Of a DNA stretch of 64,000 bases, positions 38,101 to 50,900 are shown piece after piece. The translations under genes were made by a program, and so were the position numbers. Within the stretch, counting starts at the first letter, position 1, and each line of letters begins with the position of its first letter. Below the pieces are notes generated by a model. It made no database searches. It had not been told where the DNA came from and was given only the letters and a program-made list of their open reading frames with translations. Source of the DNA: Tetrahymena elliotti 4EA (Eukaryota > Ciliophora > Oligohymenophorea > Hymenostomatida > Tetrahymenidae). The DNA lies in NCBI GenBank assembly GCA_000231825.2, contig JH720299.1:1869848-1933847 (forward strand), read 5' to 3'.

Positions 38101-39015
38101 AACATGTAAAACGATTAAAACCAAAATGAAAAGATGAACTTAATTCCAAATGATTGCTTTAGAAGCAGCTTAGGTGATACAAAAAATAATAATAGCTTTA
38201 ATATAAGTAAAACTTAAAATAATGCAAGTAATGTAAACTCTCAAACAAAGAAATCAGCCTAAAATAGCAGTGCATTTAACAGTTAAAACAGTCAATTTAA
38301 AAATATTAACTCATTAAATGAAAGCAGAGATTAGAAAAACCCTAAATCTAAAAAGGAATCTTAAGATAATTCTTTTAAGAGAAGTTTCTCACCAAATAAA
38401 AATTCAATTGCCTTAATGGAGAAAAAGAAGAGACAAAGATTCGAGGAAATCTTTATTTTGCTTGATTCTGATAAGGATGGATTAATATCTGCATAAAATA
38501 TCAGCATTTAAGATCTTCCAGATGAAATATTAGTCATAATAGCCCCTCTTTTATATGAATTAGAAGATATGGATGCTGAGTTGACTCTAGTAGAATTCAT
38601 TGATGCTTTTGAGAGGTTATTTAAGTAGTTATCTTTAATTGACAAAAATAAATTGCTATTATTTGACACTTACTAGAAATGGCAATACGAAAAAATATAA
38701 CTTCATCAAAAAAATATTAATTTCTAGCCACAAATTAACCCTCAAAGTGAGATAATAGCTTAAATTTCTAGGCCAGAAAGGGGTACTGAAAATCTTTATG
38801 ACCTTTACAAAGAAAAAGACAGAATATGTGAGGAAAAGCTTATGCAAAAAAGAAGAGAAAAAGAAAACGAAATTAATTAGCAATGCACCTTCCACCCAAA
38901 TATTAACCACAACACTAATTAAACAGAAAATAAAGCATCTAAAGAAATAAATTAAATGAATACATGCTAAAAATCATTCTAAGAATTTATGTAAAATCAT
39001 ACTAAAATAATTTGA
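35110..39015 (+). CDS. EF-hand protein with repeated CTF(H/T)P motifs (about 1230 aa)
   Basis: The main exon, from about 35377 to TGA 39013-39015, is open throughout. A short first exon starting at ATG 35110 with an intron at 35164-35376 is the best way to supply a start codon, but its borders are tentative. Near the N-terminus a compact segment (ITIEIAEEKHHLHIFKYDTP then SQIAYRFCIQNNWD) looks like a ubiquitin-like beta-grasp fold. A long Ser/Asn/Gln-rich region contains CTFTP (about residue 576), FPFKPSLNP (about 631) and CTFHPKI (about 678). An EF-hand loop DSDKDGLISAQNI lies near residue 1047, with a degenerate second hand (MDAELTLVEFIDAF) after it, and CTFHPNI near residue 1187. It may be a calcium-regulated cytoskeletal or ciliary protein. 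Function inferred only. Confidence 0.78.
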
Positions 39016-40285
39016 TTTTAGATTGACTAAATAAGTTAATTAGTAATTAATCTATAAACTTCATTTTGCATTTTATAAAAATAAATTAAAATACCGAACT
39101 TCAAATTATCATTATCATTCTTTAAAATTGTTAAAATTAATAGAGCAAACTGGCGGACAGTCAGTCAGTCTTCCTTCACATATTAAAATTTTTTCAAAAT
39201 AAAATTATATTGTCATTTTTTCATTCATTTTACATTTTTTATCCTTAAATAAAATAATTTAAGTTTATTTTATCAACAAATAATTTTATTTTCATTTTTT
39301 ATATTCATTCTAATTTTGATTGGTAAAAATAACATTCAAAGAACATTTTTTGAAAAATAAAAATGTAAAGAATCTTCTTGAAAGTAGTACTTATTACCCA
39401 ATTCTAACAAACAAATCAAATAGTGTATGTATTTGCACTCATTTATGTATTGATCTCACTATATTGAAACTCTTATTAATATTTCTATCTGATTAATTTT
39501 ATCTGTAGAGGGTGGGTCTTTCTATACTGAATTAAATTATTGTTATAGAAAATTCAATAATTCTTATTTTTTAATTCAGATAAAAATGAGTGATATTTAA
39601 GGGTGGCTATGAATTCGAAACCAGAATTGGAAGATACAGAAAATATTAATTATAATATTCTCATATGATTTAATAACTTTTTCACATTAATTATCACAAA
39701 AATTGTCTACTTTGATAGAGTAGATGAAATTTAAATTGCTAAACATATATTTTTTCCCTGGAGAAGAAATTAATTTGAAATGTTCAACTCTCTAAAAATT
39801 ATCTTTTTTTAGGTAAAATAAATAGCTATTATTAGGTTTTTTTTTATAAAACAAATTTTAAATAGATGGTTCATAGATATTTTTAAAATAGGAATATTTG
39901 TCTTTTTGATTTTAATAATTTACTAAAAAAATATTAATTTCTATCAATTAATTAATTCAATTAAAATAAATTTAGATAATTAATTAAGGAAGTAATTTTT
40001 TCTTAGTTTTGGTACTTTTTAAAACTAATGAATTGAAATAAATATATAAATATCTATCCATCTATCCATGCATCTCTCAAATTTATTATCTTTTATTGAT
40101 TTAGTTTAGTTATATTTTTAATTAAAATAATTCTTAAAGATAAGTAAGATAGATAGATAGATATGTTCAAATTAAAATTCTTCTCAAGATTAATAGATAA
40201 AAAAACATAAAATAAATAGGTGAAAATAAAACACAAAAGAAACAAAATGAATGATTGATTACAAATATTATTTTTTTTTAAATCA
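39016..40285. other. Spacer between converging genes
   Basis: A/T-rich 3' flanks of the EF-hand gene and the zinc-finger gene. It includes TATCCATC-like runs near 40052-40072 and a GATA run near 40149-40162. A short ATG-started frame near 39587 stops after eight codons. Confidence 0.6.
40149..40162. repeat. GATA tetranucleotide microsatellite
   Basis: A short run of GATA units in the spacer downstream of the zinc-finger gene, with related CTATCCAT units about 80 bp to the left. Confidence 0.75.
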
Positions 40286-41599
40286 TCAATTATCAGTTAT
40301 TTCATAATCAAGGAGGGTAATTTTAACTTGTCCTTTAGAATAGATATACATACTATACCTGCTTTATCCATCAAATGCAATTCTTTCTTACATGATATTT
40401 TTTGAAGATCTAAGCTTATCAGTGAAGTAGAACTTATTTTTTTTTAAGCAAACATTCAGGGCAACTATTATTTCATTTGAAGAAGCTTGTGGAAGTGAGA
40501 GGTCCTTCCCTTGTAGAACAAAATTGCATTTGTCCTTTTATTATTAACTGAAAAATGTTTTATAGTGAGTCAAACTATTCTTGTCATCCTTGTTTCCTAG
40601 ACCTAACTAAACAAATAATTCTTAATTGGTATTTAAACTTTCAATTTTGAAAATGAATTGATAAAACTTGTCTTAGGCTATTTGTAATGACAATTTAGCA
40701 AAACCTTCCTCTTGTTGATTCTGAGATGTTAGAGACTCTGCCTTCTAATCCAGGTTCTCAATTTAGTATTTAGATTAGCCAATATTATTAAATAAACCTG
40801 ATTTCTTCTATTAAGCATTATTATTATTATTACTACTACTATTAGAATTGACCTTGGATAAACAAGCGTTAACATCTCTTTCAAATGAATCTATATTGCT
40901 AATCTTTTTTGAATCAAAAGTTAATTTTTTAGTGTAATTGAAAGTGATCTCATCTAACGTTTTACCAATATCAGTTGTCCAAAGGTTTAATTTATCATTA
41001 AAAATTTTACAAAGTCTATCTAATTCTTTGTTGTTTGCAGTATTTTCCAATCTTGCACTGATATACTGATACATGGCTTCATTTAGAATTTCTTTTTCTT
41101 GATTTTGATCAATTATAACTTTAATTTTTGAACAGTCAATAATCTCATGATACTTATCTTTTAAATTTTGACCTAGTTATTAGAGGTTTGTGAAGTAATT
41201 CTGAGCTCTATCTCTTGCAGCTTATATTTCGAATCTCACATTCTATTCAAATTAGTTGATAAAACTATTCACTTTGTTTTCATCTCTCTCCTAATTTGAT
41301 AAATATTATAAAATTGTATTTCTGCAATTATTTTTAATAGATGCGTCTATTGGCATAAGTAACTCTAATCTAGGCTCAGCATTTTCAACTGGTTACTATT
41401 AATAATTTATTATGTTATAATAAGCAATATTTATTTTATTTCCTTAGTTTCCTTTCTAGCCTTCTTCTTCTGAGCAGAATTAACAAAAGAATCTAGATTT
41501 CCCTTCATAGTTTTTACTAATGTTAACATTCGTAATGTGATTGCTATTACCGATGTCTTGGTGGATTTTACACTCCCATTGTCTAATGTTGGATTACAT
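40286..41599 (-). CDS. B-box-like zinc-binding, coiled-coil protein (437 aa)
   Basis: One exon runs from ATG 41597-41599 to TGA 40286-40288. The N-terminus carries a B-box-like set of ligands: Cys10 and His13 in WECKIHQDIGNSNHITNV, then FFCQFCSEEEG with Cys39 and Cys42. Residues 60-270 are helical and likely coiled-coil (VNSFINQFEQNVRFEIQAA, DRLCKIFNDKLNLW). A Ser/Asn linker follows at about 280-295. The C-terminal 130 residues are beta-rich (FYQFIFKIESL, KCNFVLQGKDLSLP, KFYFTDKLRSS, SMYIYSKGQVKITLLDYEI), which may be a SPRY- or lectin-like sandwich. The layout recalls TRIM-type proteins without a RING. A similar zinc-plus-coiled-coil arrangement is common in ciliate proteins. Partner and role unknown. 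Confidence 0.78.
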
Positions 41600-43216
41600 T
41601 GATTAATAAAGGCTCATTTTTTTTATTTTTATTTTTCTTATTTGTTTTGATTTTGATCTGATATTTATTTGTTTTTTTGTTTGTTTGCTTTTTTTAATTT
41701 TGATAAGATACAAAGAAATTAGAATATTTAAGACAAACCCAAATCAAATAATACTAAACATAGGAAAAATTCAATAATATCTTGAATTCAATTTAGAATA
41801 TTTAAAGATTTTTTATATAAGAATTTTGATGATTATTTTTTTTAAATCATGTCATTTTTCTCTGTTGCTAATTTCGGAGTATTTTTTTCAAAGTTGGATG
41901 GAAATTTTTTAAAAATTGATTTTGACTAGCTTCGAAGATATTTTCACAAATAAAAAAATATAATTTGCCTGACATAGAATGTATGAAATTCTCATCATTA
42001 AAGAAGTAAGTACTTTGAACATAAAAGCTTATTTAAAATATTTTACCTTTTAACAAAATTTTTTTGAAAGAGTTCAATCAACTCTGGATTTTCTTTAAAA
42101 ATTCAGATTTATTTACATTGATTGATATTTATCTAATTTCATTTTAAAATGCAAAACAAAAAAAGTTCTATTTCTTCAAATATTTTTTTATCAGTCGTAA
42201 TGCCAATTTCGAAACTTAGTTCAGATTAATTTTTTTATTTCAATAATATTTATCTTAAATACAAACAAACTCTCTTTTCTTCATATCTACCCTCTTCTTC
42301 TTATTGGATAATACCAAAAGCAAAAATCTTTTCTTTTATTATTTTTTAATTGATTATATATTTTGTGTGAAGAGATCAAAACTATTCAACAAGATAGATA
42401 TATAGAGATAGAGCATTTTAATTGTAATTTGTATTAAAGTAAAATTTATGATTAATTTATAAGATTGCTTGAACACTCTGAATAAAGAAGTAAAAAAGAA
42501 AATCTAAGAATGAATTTAAAAGAAAAGTGAATGTTTATATACAATGACTACATTTTACTTTTAGTTATATTTTAATATATTTATTTAAGTAACTTTGATT
42601 TAATATTTATTTGATTGATTGGTTGATTGCTATAAAGATTTTATTTAGTTAGATTGATAAAAAAAGTAAGATGTATATAACTATCTAAAGCAGGTGTTTG
42701 TTTATTCACAAGTTTATTTAATATTTAAATGTTATAAGAAACTACTATTTTATTTGTGGTCTGAATTGAATCATTTTTTATTCTTAAATTGATTGATTGA
42801 TATGTTGTTTGTTTTAATGATTAAAATGTTTTGATATTTTATTATTAGTTGCAATTATATTTTATTAATATTATATATTTAAAAACAATTTCAGATTAGA
42901 AACTTTGGATATTTGAATTAGAAGAAGAAGAAGATTTTTTAGATCTGCTCATAAACTACTCTTTTTAAGTTAATTATTTGTTTGGCTCTGATTTTAATTT
43001 CATGTTTTATGTAGCCAGCCACTCAATCATATTCTATCTCATTGATGTTTTATCTTCAATGCAGATTTTCAATTTAATTTTTTCAAGTAGCTTTTATTTT
43101 AAGAGAGGAATTAATTTATGAATAATCAATAGATCCATTTTTAATTTAATTTAAATCATCATATGTTTGCTTACTTATCTTGGTATGTTTGTTTATTATT
43201 ATTATTTTTTTCACTA
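41600..43216. other. Spacer between two minus-strand genes
   Basis: About 1.6 kb of A/T-rich DNA with irregular GATT/GATTGATTG repeats near 42600-42630 and 42788-42802. No gene is seen. Confidence 0.6.
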
Positions 43217-45117
43217 TCAAAGCTGCAGCTTTCCTTCATTAACTAATTATTGTATTTCTTCAGCAGATAGCCATCTTTCCCTTTTTCCATCAATCCATTC
43301 TCCTACTTTTTTTTCTCCATTAATCAATTAGTAAACACCTATTCCATGCTGCTTTCCATTAATCCAAGTACCTACATATTTTCTTCCATCTTGCCACTTA
43401 AATACACCACTTCCATGTTTTTTATCATCTTTATATTCTCCTTCATATGATTTACCATCACTCCATTATATTTTACCTTTGCCATGCATCATATTTTTTT
43501 TCCATTACCCTTCATATTTACGGCCATCTGGCCACAAATATACACCAACGCCGTGGATGTGATTATTTTCAAATTAACCTTCATAGATGGATCCATCTGA
43601 AAATTTAAGTTTTCCATTACCATTCTTTTTACCATCTACATAATCTCCTTCATACCTAGCACCATCAGTCCATTCTTCTATTCCTTTTCCATGCTATATA
43701 AAAAAATAATTTAATTGATTTTTTGTAATAAAATAAGAAGGAAGTATCTTTAAATAAATTGCAGTTTTCTTTCTAAATCCTTATTTTATAAAAATTATTT
43801 GGAAATCTGTTTTTCCTATCTTGTAAAATACTCTGTCTTTTTTAAACAAGATTTTTGCTAAAAAAATTACAAATTGAAATTTAAAATGAATTTATTAAAA
43901 GATTTCTTCAAAGATTAAAATTAATCAGATTTTATAACAATATTAAAGGTTCATAAATATATTCATTCATCTATTACTCAAATATGAAAAATAATTGGAT
44001 TGAATGATTTAGAATTGCTAAGAGATGAATTTATTAATGTATTGACGATGTCATTTTTTTTGGATAGTTATGAAAGTTGTTTGTTGTAAAAATGAAATGA
44101 AAGAATTGTATTTAGTAATATTTAAGCTAATCGGTAATTGTTTTATGTGTTTATTATTTAGGTTGAATGTAAAACTAATTAACTAATAAATTCTTAATTT
44201 TGATTAACATGTGTTAATTAAATAAAAGTTACCTGCTTATCATTCTTCCAATATCCTTCAAAAATAGCTCCATTTTTGTGTTTGTAAACACCTTTTCCAT
44301 TTGCTTTATCGTCATCCCATTCTCCTTCATAAATGTCGCCATCAGCATGAATAAGTTTTCCTTTTCCACAACTTTTATTTTACTTCCATTCTCCCTCATA
44401 TTTGGATCCATCAGGCCAAAGTTACTCGCCGTAGCCATCTTTCATTTTATTAAACCATTCTCCTGTATAAACTGCTGCATTTTCCAAAGTGATTGATTCT
44501 AACTTGATTCTTTTTCCTATTGATTAATCAAGTGGATCGACTTTTTAAGGTTATTGTATTTCTACTTTCTATTCTGATTCTTTAACAGATTAAATGTCTT
44601 CTTTAGTTTAAATGTGATTAGTTCCAGCAGCTCCAGGTTCAGTAATTAGTCTTTATGAAATTTTATCTGCACCTTCAATATTGTTTTAGTTATTTGTGGG
44701 TAATCTTGAAGATTCTATTGCTTTTTGAGACTATCTTTCTTCTGTATTTTCTTATTGTGTAGGAGCTGCTGTGTCATTTCCATTTCCCTAAAAACTAGCA
44801 TTTGATTTTTAATGATTTGTATTATTTGGCTATGTTTGAAGTATTTACGACTACTACTATTGCTAAATATTATCAATAGATTAAGCTTCTTCATACTTGC
44901 TATTATATTGATACTTGCTATTTGATTCATTTTAATTCTAAAATTTAACATTTGTGCTGATTTCTGATTTATAATTATCTTCATCTTTAGAATAACCATT
45001 CTTTTATTTCAATGATGGGCGAATATTCTCTTTCTATTTTGAAGTCTTTTCTTCAAATCCTTTAATTTCACTTTCCCTCTCTTTCTAAGCGCAACATGCT
45101 GAATTGCATGCACCCAT
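43217..45117 (-). CDS. MORN-repeat protein with acylation-type N-terminus (453 aa)
   Basis: Exons are 44233-45117 and 43217-43693, joined in phase by a 539-bp intron (43694-44232) that cuts the fourth repeat. The protein starts MGACNSACC, with Gly2 suited to N-myristoylation and several cysteines suited to palmitoylation. A disordered Q/N/S-rich region of about 220 residues follows. Nine MORN repeats and a partial tenth come next, at about residues 225-440 ([53 protein letters not shown], and so on to [16 protein letters not shown]). MORN arrays bind phospholipid membranes or act as scaffolds in cortical structures. The dual anchor suggests attachment to the cell cortex, alveoli or plasma membrane, by inference. 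Confidence 0.93.
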
Positions 45118-46437
45118 TTTTCTATATTTTAATCACTCTGTCTTCCCTGTTATTAATGATTAATTAAATAAATCAATCCTCTTTAACTATCTATGTGTTC
45201 TTTGTTTGTTTATTTAATTAATTAGTTAATTATCAAATAGAATTGTTTATTTTTGTTAAGAAGTGTGCTTGCTTTTTTTTTATAAGCCTGATTTTCATTC
45301 TTCAATTTATTTATGAATTCTACATAGATAGGCCTTAAATTTTGATTATTTCACTTTCTTCTTAAAATCTTGCAGTTAACTCTCATCATTGAGAAAAGCT
45401 TTGCAAGCAGATTAAGTTGTTAATGTAGTCGTTGATTTTTCATCGAATTTATAAAATTGCTGTAAAGGCCTATGTAAATTTTATGTAGAAAAAGCACCTT
45501 TTCTCATTAATAAATGAATGAGCAAAACATTCTTATTATTTATTCTCTCTCTTTTTCTATATCAAGATAGAATAATTTCAAGAATCTATTTTTAAATAAA
45601 GAAGTATATTTAAATTTGATACTGAATAAACCATGCAAGTATTAATTCAATTCATCTTTAAAAACGATTCTTAAAAAATTAAATTGAAGTGAAATTATTA
45701 TTTTAATATGTATTTTTATTGGTAATGAATCATATTAATTATCAAAAAATAAAAAAAAAGAGAGGACTAAATTGTATGGATTTACTAAAAATAAAATCAA
45801 AAATGACAAGACAATTCTTAAAAATTATCTTTAAAAATATTTATTCTTGCATTTTTAAATTATTAAAAAAACAAAGTTAATATTAGAGATAAAATAATAT
45901 TGGATTTAAATTTATAATAAAATTATTAATAAATACATTTTATCTCAAAGGAAAGAATAAAGGAGGAATATTTTGAGTTAAAATTAAATGCATTTTTAAA
46001 ATTGAAGAAAATGATAAAGAGAAATTCATAAATCTAGTTTTTACTTTGAAAATAAAAAAGGATTTAAATAAATTTTTCAAAGAGAAGAAAAGAATATATG
46101 ATAATAACTAATTTTTTATTTCATAAATCATAATGGTTTTTTCTTTAGTAGCAATAGATATTAAGATAAACAAATGTTTTGAAAGTAACAAATAATTTTT
46201 TTAATGAGAAGCAAATATGAAAATCCATAGAAAATTTAAAAAAAGTATTATCAGATCTTATTATCTTTCTTCTTTTAGTTTTTAACAAAAGTAGCAGGAG
46301 AGATGAAAAAGAATTGATTTTTTAATAACAAAGAAGAAGAATTAAACTCAATAAATTTGAAAGTATGTGATATAAACTTAGTCTTATATAATATATACAT
46401 ATATATTTGTGTAGAAATATTAAAATATAAAAAAATT
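45118..46437. other. Spacer upstream of the MORN gene
   Basis: About 1.3 kb of A/T-rich DNA between two minus-strand genes. No ORF with coding composition and no repeat of note. Confidence 0.6.
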
Positions 46438-47809
46438 TCAAGAATGAAGCATATACATTTGACTGTTTACCAATCTGTTATTTTAATTGGGCCTAAAGTC
46501 ATAATTTGAATTATATTATTGGTACTACTAGTTTTGTAAATTTTAATCGACTATGAAGTCTTGGTTTCTATATTCAACAAATTCTCCAAACTATTGCTTT
46601 TAATATTATTTATTTTTTTGGTACTCGTCCGAAGCATTTATTAGCACAGTTTTTAAATTTTCCCAATTCTTAAGCTTTGAGTCATCAATTTGTAATCCGA
46701 TTTCTCTGAGCTCATTTATACTTTCATAAATCTAAATAAATAGTTTTAAAAAAATCAAATTATGTTGAGTGTTTTTAAATAAAGGTAAGAAAATTTGAAT
46801 GAAGATAATTTACCTGTCTCTCTTATGTTTTCATTTTATCTTTTAGATCAGTTTCAACACCACAAATTTTTTATAGATTGGTATTATTTATTTGGCTATA
46901 ATTGTAACCACCTCCTAGATTTTCTATAATTTTTTATTTAATTTACTTTAATTCACTACACATTTCAATCAGATATTCATATCTTTCTATAAGCTTCACT
47001 AGCTCTTCTACTAAGTATTAGACATTATCCACTCTTCTTGAGAAGCCTATGCTTTTGTTTCCAACTATAGAACTTTTCATTCTACTTTTGGAAGGACTAG
47101 AATATGAAGTCTGCATTTAACTTAAGCCACTTCCATTAGAAACTTAGGATACTAATAGCTTTTATTTAGATAAAATTTTATGAGGTGATTCGTTACTTGA
47201 ATACATTTTAGATTTTGACATGGGAGAATAATCATTTTATTGAGATTAATAAATATTATAATTAATTTAGTAATTATCATTTTTATAAAAAGTGAAATTA
47301 TCACTTTATTCTTGCTAACTATCATATGGATTCTTACTATTCTAACTAATTATTATATTTTAGTGTTAAATATATAAGAAATCTTAGATTTCTTTATCTT
47401 AATTCATTCTTTAGTTGTTATTTCTTTGTTATTTTTGAGGTGAAGAATTCAAATTCATTATTTTATCCTCTACATAAACCATACTCTAAGGAGCATTACT
47501 TTAATTTCTATTCTTTTATTAAGAATCTGCTCTTTAGCTCTGTTCCTTTGTCTTTTCTCCTTCTAATTTTTTGATGTCTTAAATACCATTCATCTATTTC
47601 AGAGTAGAATCATTTGGCTATGAGATCCTTGCTTCTCCTTGCACTGCACTTAAAAAACTATGCTTTCTATGCTCATCTTCATTTCCTAAATTACTATGAG
47701 TATTATTCTAAATCTTAGGGTTTGAAATAGAATTATTTCTACTCTGTCGAGCTGGATTATATTTCTAATTTTATAAATAATTATTTTTATACTTTTGCCA
47801 ACCTACCAT
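46438..47809 (-). CDS. Low-complexity protein with central helical segment (429 aa)
   Basis: Exons are 46814-47809 and 46438-46731, joined by an 82-bp intron (46732-46813) in phase 0. The N-terminal 250 residues are Asn/Gln/Ser-rich and disordered. Residues about 265-385 are charged and helical (VDNVQYLVEELVKLIERYEY, ICGVETDLKDKMKTQERQIY, SINELREIGLQIDDSKLKNW), consistent with a coiled coil. A Gln/Tyr/Asn-rich tail ends at TGA 46438-46440. The start MVGWQKYKNNYLQ was chosen because it is the only ATG in the long frame. No family is recognised. Confidence 0.77.
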
Positions 47810-47985
47810 AAATAATCATTAATTTTCCAAATAAATTTTCAATTAATTCTCAATTAATCAGATATTTAATATTAATAAAAAAGTATTAAATGAAAAAAAA
47901 GCAATTTCAAAATATGGTATCTTATTACAGTATGTTTTATTTGACAAAAAGATTGTAGAATAAAATTTTAATTTATTTTAGTAAA

Positions 47986-50900
47986 TCACAAACTTAAAAA
48001 ATTTTTAATTGGAAGGAAATTACATAATATATTAAAAAATTTTAAGTTCAATTTATAAATATTTGAGAATGAAAAATGTTGGATTAATTAGTTGAAAACA
48101 GTAAAATATATGAATAAAATTAAAATTACTGTCGAGTATTTATTAATGTTTTATCCAGCACTCTAGAATTCTATGTTATTTTCTGTAGGAATAGAAGTAG
48201 TTGTGTATAAAGATTTGGGAGCCTATAATTGATTGTTAATTGGATTAAAATCATTTATTGTACTTCCAATAATCACACTGCTTGGAGCATTTTTTTGGTA
48301 CAGAGTGTTATAATTATTGTTCATTCTCACTCTTTGCTATTATTGATTTTCCTATAAAGTATAATACTTTGGTTAAATGAAAATGAAAATTTTTAAAGTA
48401 ATTAATTACTTGAGGGTTGAAATCTAAAATTTAATCTGATGTTCTTTGCTATTGCTATTGCTATTATTAAATTGGTTCTTAATTTTAATAATTCTGCTTA
48501 GATTATTGCTTTATTGATTCTCTCTCAACTTACTCTTCTAAACCCTAAATCTTTTCTTTGAGTGCATTTAGACTAAGAACTACTTTTTGGCTGTTTAGAG
48601 ACTGCTACCTCTCAGTGTTTTCTAATACACCTGAAGAAATAGGGAAAGGTCTTGGAATGTGATTATTACTGATACTGTATTGATTTTATGCTAATTCAGC
48701 TTTTGAATTCAATTAAATTTGATTAAAATCGTTGTTAGTTCCTAGTAAACTTAATGTATTTTAAGTTCTCTTTTTTTCTGAAACTTGATTTAGCTAATTA
48801 TTATTTTCTATATTGAGATATTGTTCACTTGGTAAATTTATTAACTTATTAAAATTATGATCATTATTATTGTTTGCCTTTTTCACTTTTTGGCTCAAGT
48901 CATCTTAAATTTAAGAAGCATGATATTTTTCGCTAATTTACTCTTTACTTTTTAAATTTGAGAATTCTTATTAGTTTGATTTATGTATCTATGGTTCCAA
49001 AGAAATCTTTTGTTTTATCTCTTCAACAAGAAAAGTTTATCTTTCAAATAAATCTTTTATATGGCTTTCTGTTTTATTCAAAATTTTTTATCAAATTTAG
49101 ATTAAATATTAAATATAAAATATTTATATAAACAAAAAAAAAGTAAAATTGAATCAATAAAAAAAATAGTTTACCTATTTGATGTATTTCCTTAATATAT
49201 TCTTCTATATAAACTGAGGCTTGATTTTTGTTTTGATTTTCTAAAGAAGTAGTTGAAGTAGCATTTTACTTAAAGCTATTTTGTTATAAATATTCTAAAT
49301 TATTATCATATTGGTTATTATATTTATCAGACTTCAATTGAGAATTTAATCCAAATGTCATATCATCTTTCTTTAAACTTCTCTGAAGTTCTGTATTAGA
49401 CTGTCTGAAATCTTATTTACTTAAGTTTTCTTCTATATTTTCTTAAGTTTGTTGTTTATTTTAAATTTTGTCAGAATTTTATAAGAAAGATGGTATATTT
49501 TGTTGTGAGTCTCTTAATTTTTACTAACTTATTTTCTTACTGCTTTAAGGTAAGCTCTAAATGTTATCTTGAGAATTCACAAAAGTTTTAGAATTCACAT
49601 TTAAAACAGGATATTATTATGCACTTAAAGTTTCTTTTGAATGCGAGAGACTTACTTGGTTACCTGAAATTATTGGTTATTCAATGACTCCCTGCTACAC
49701 TTAATCTGCTTAATAAGAAATGTCATGGTCTTTTAAACTTTGCTCAACTACAGGCATCTATGGATCTTCTTAGTTGTTGGCAGCTCCCAGAGATGAATTT
49801 AATTAAGCAATCCTTATTTCAAAATCTTTTAAAATGTTTTCTTATTGTTGATGTGAACTTGAAGTAACCATAGATGGTTCGATTAAGATCTATGCTTTGA
49901 AATTGTTTTTTTGCTGCAAATTTTAAATGCTGTTATAGAATTTTTTTGAGAAAAAATTTCCAAGTAAAGATAGCTTTTAGAACCTAAATTAATTTGCCCA
50001 AGCACCATTAATAATAATATTTGCTCCGATGTCTGTTAAATCATTAAAACTGAGATTTAAGCTTTCAAGATGCTATGAATTTTTTATGTAATAAGAAATA
50101 GTCTCTGCAACTGAATCATTTAAATGCTGATTGCATAAAGAAAGGCTTACTAATTTTGGTTAAAACGAAGAAAGATCATAAAAAAATTCTCCTATATTAT
50201 TTGCCTAAATATTTGTTATTGAGTCCAAAGTAACCTCTTCAATTAAGCCAGAATTTTAGGTTTATTTTAAATGTTAAATTAATATTGGAAAAACTTGAAA
50301 GGATAGTTTATTATCTGAAAGCACTATATGTTAGAATATTTAATAGTAATCTTTCTAAAACTTGAGCATTAATAAAAACCCATTATCATCAATTAAGTTT
50401 TTAGAAAAATCTATTCTGATAGGTTTATTACTATATTTTAAGTATTCTAATAAGCTTTTTACCTAATTTGTTGTTAAATTTAAACTAGTCAACTATAAAT
50501 TTCTGACATTATTATTATCACTTATTATCTCACCTATCTTTATAATAATTAAACTTGAATCATAGTCAGACTCACTATTTCTGTATTAAATTGATTGTTA
50601 ACTATTTCGTACTTCCTCTTGTTCTTAATTTTAATGATAATTCTAGAGTTACACATAATTAATTAAATCACAGTTAGTAATTGTTAAACTTTCAATGCTA
50701 GGAACATATTTTGTGATAAGCTAAATTATCTCAATCTCATTAATCCCTATATTTGTCTAATTCACAATAACACTCCTTAAAGGCTCTTTCTGTTTACAGC
50801 CTATTAAAATTAATATTATTTTTTTCTTAAATAAATAAATTTCTTTTTTAAATAATATTTATTGAATTTATTCCACATGGAATCAATCATTTTCATCAAA

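Noticed and set aside
44229..44999. Minus-strand and + strand alternative frames within the MORN gene
   Set aside because: The MORN repeats are in a different minus-strand frame, open from 45117 and unambiguous by repeat pattern.
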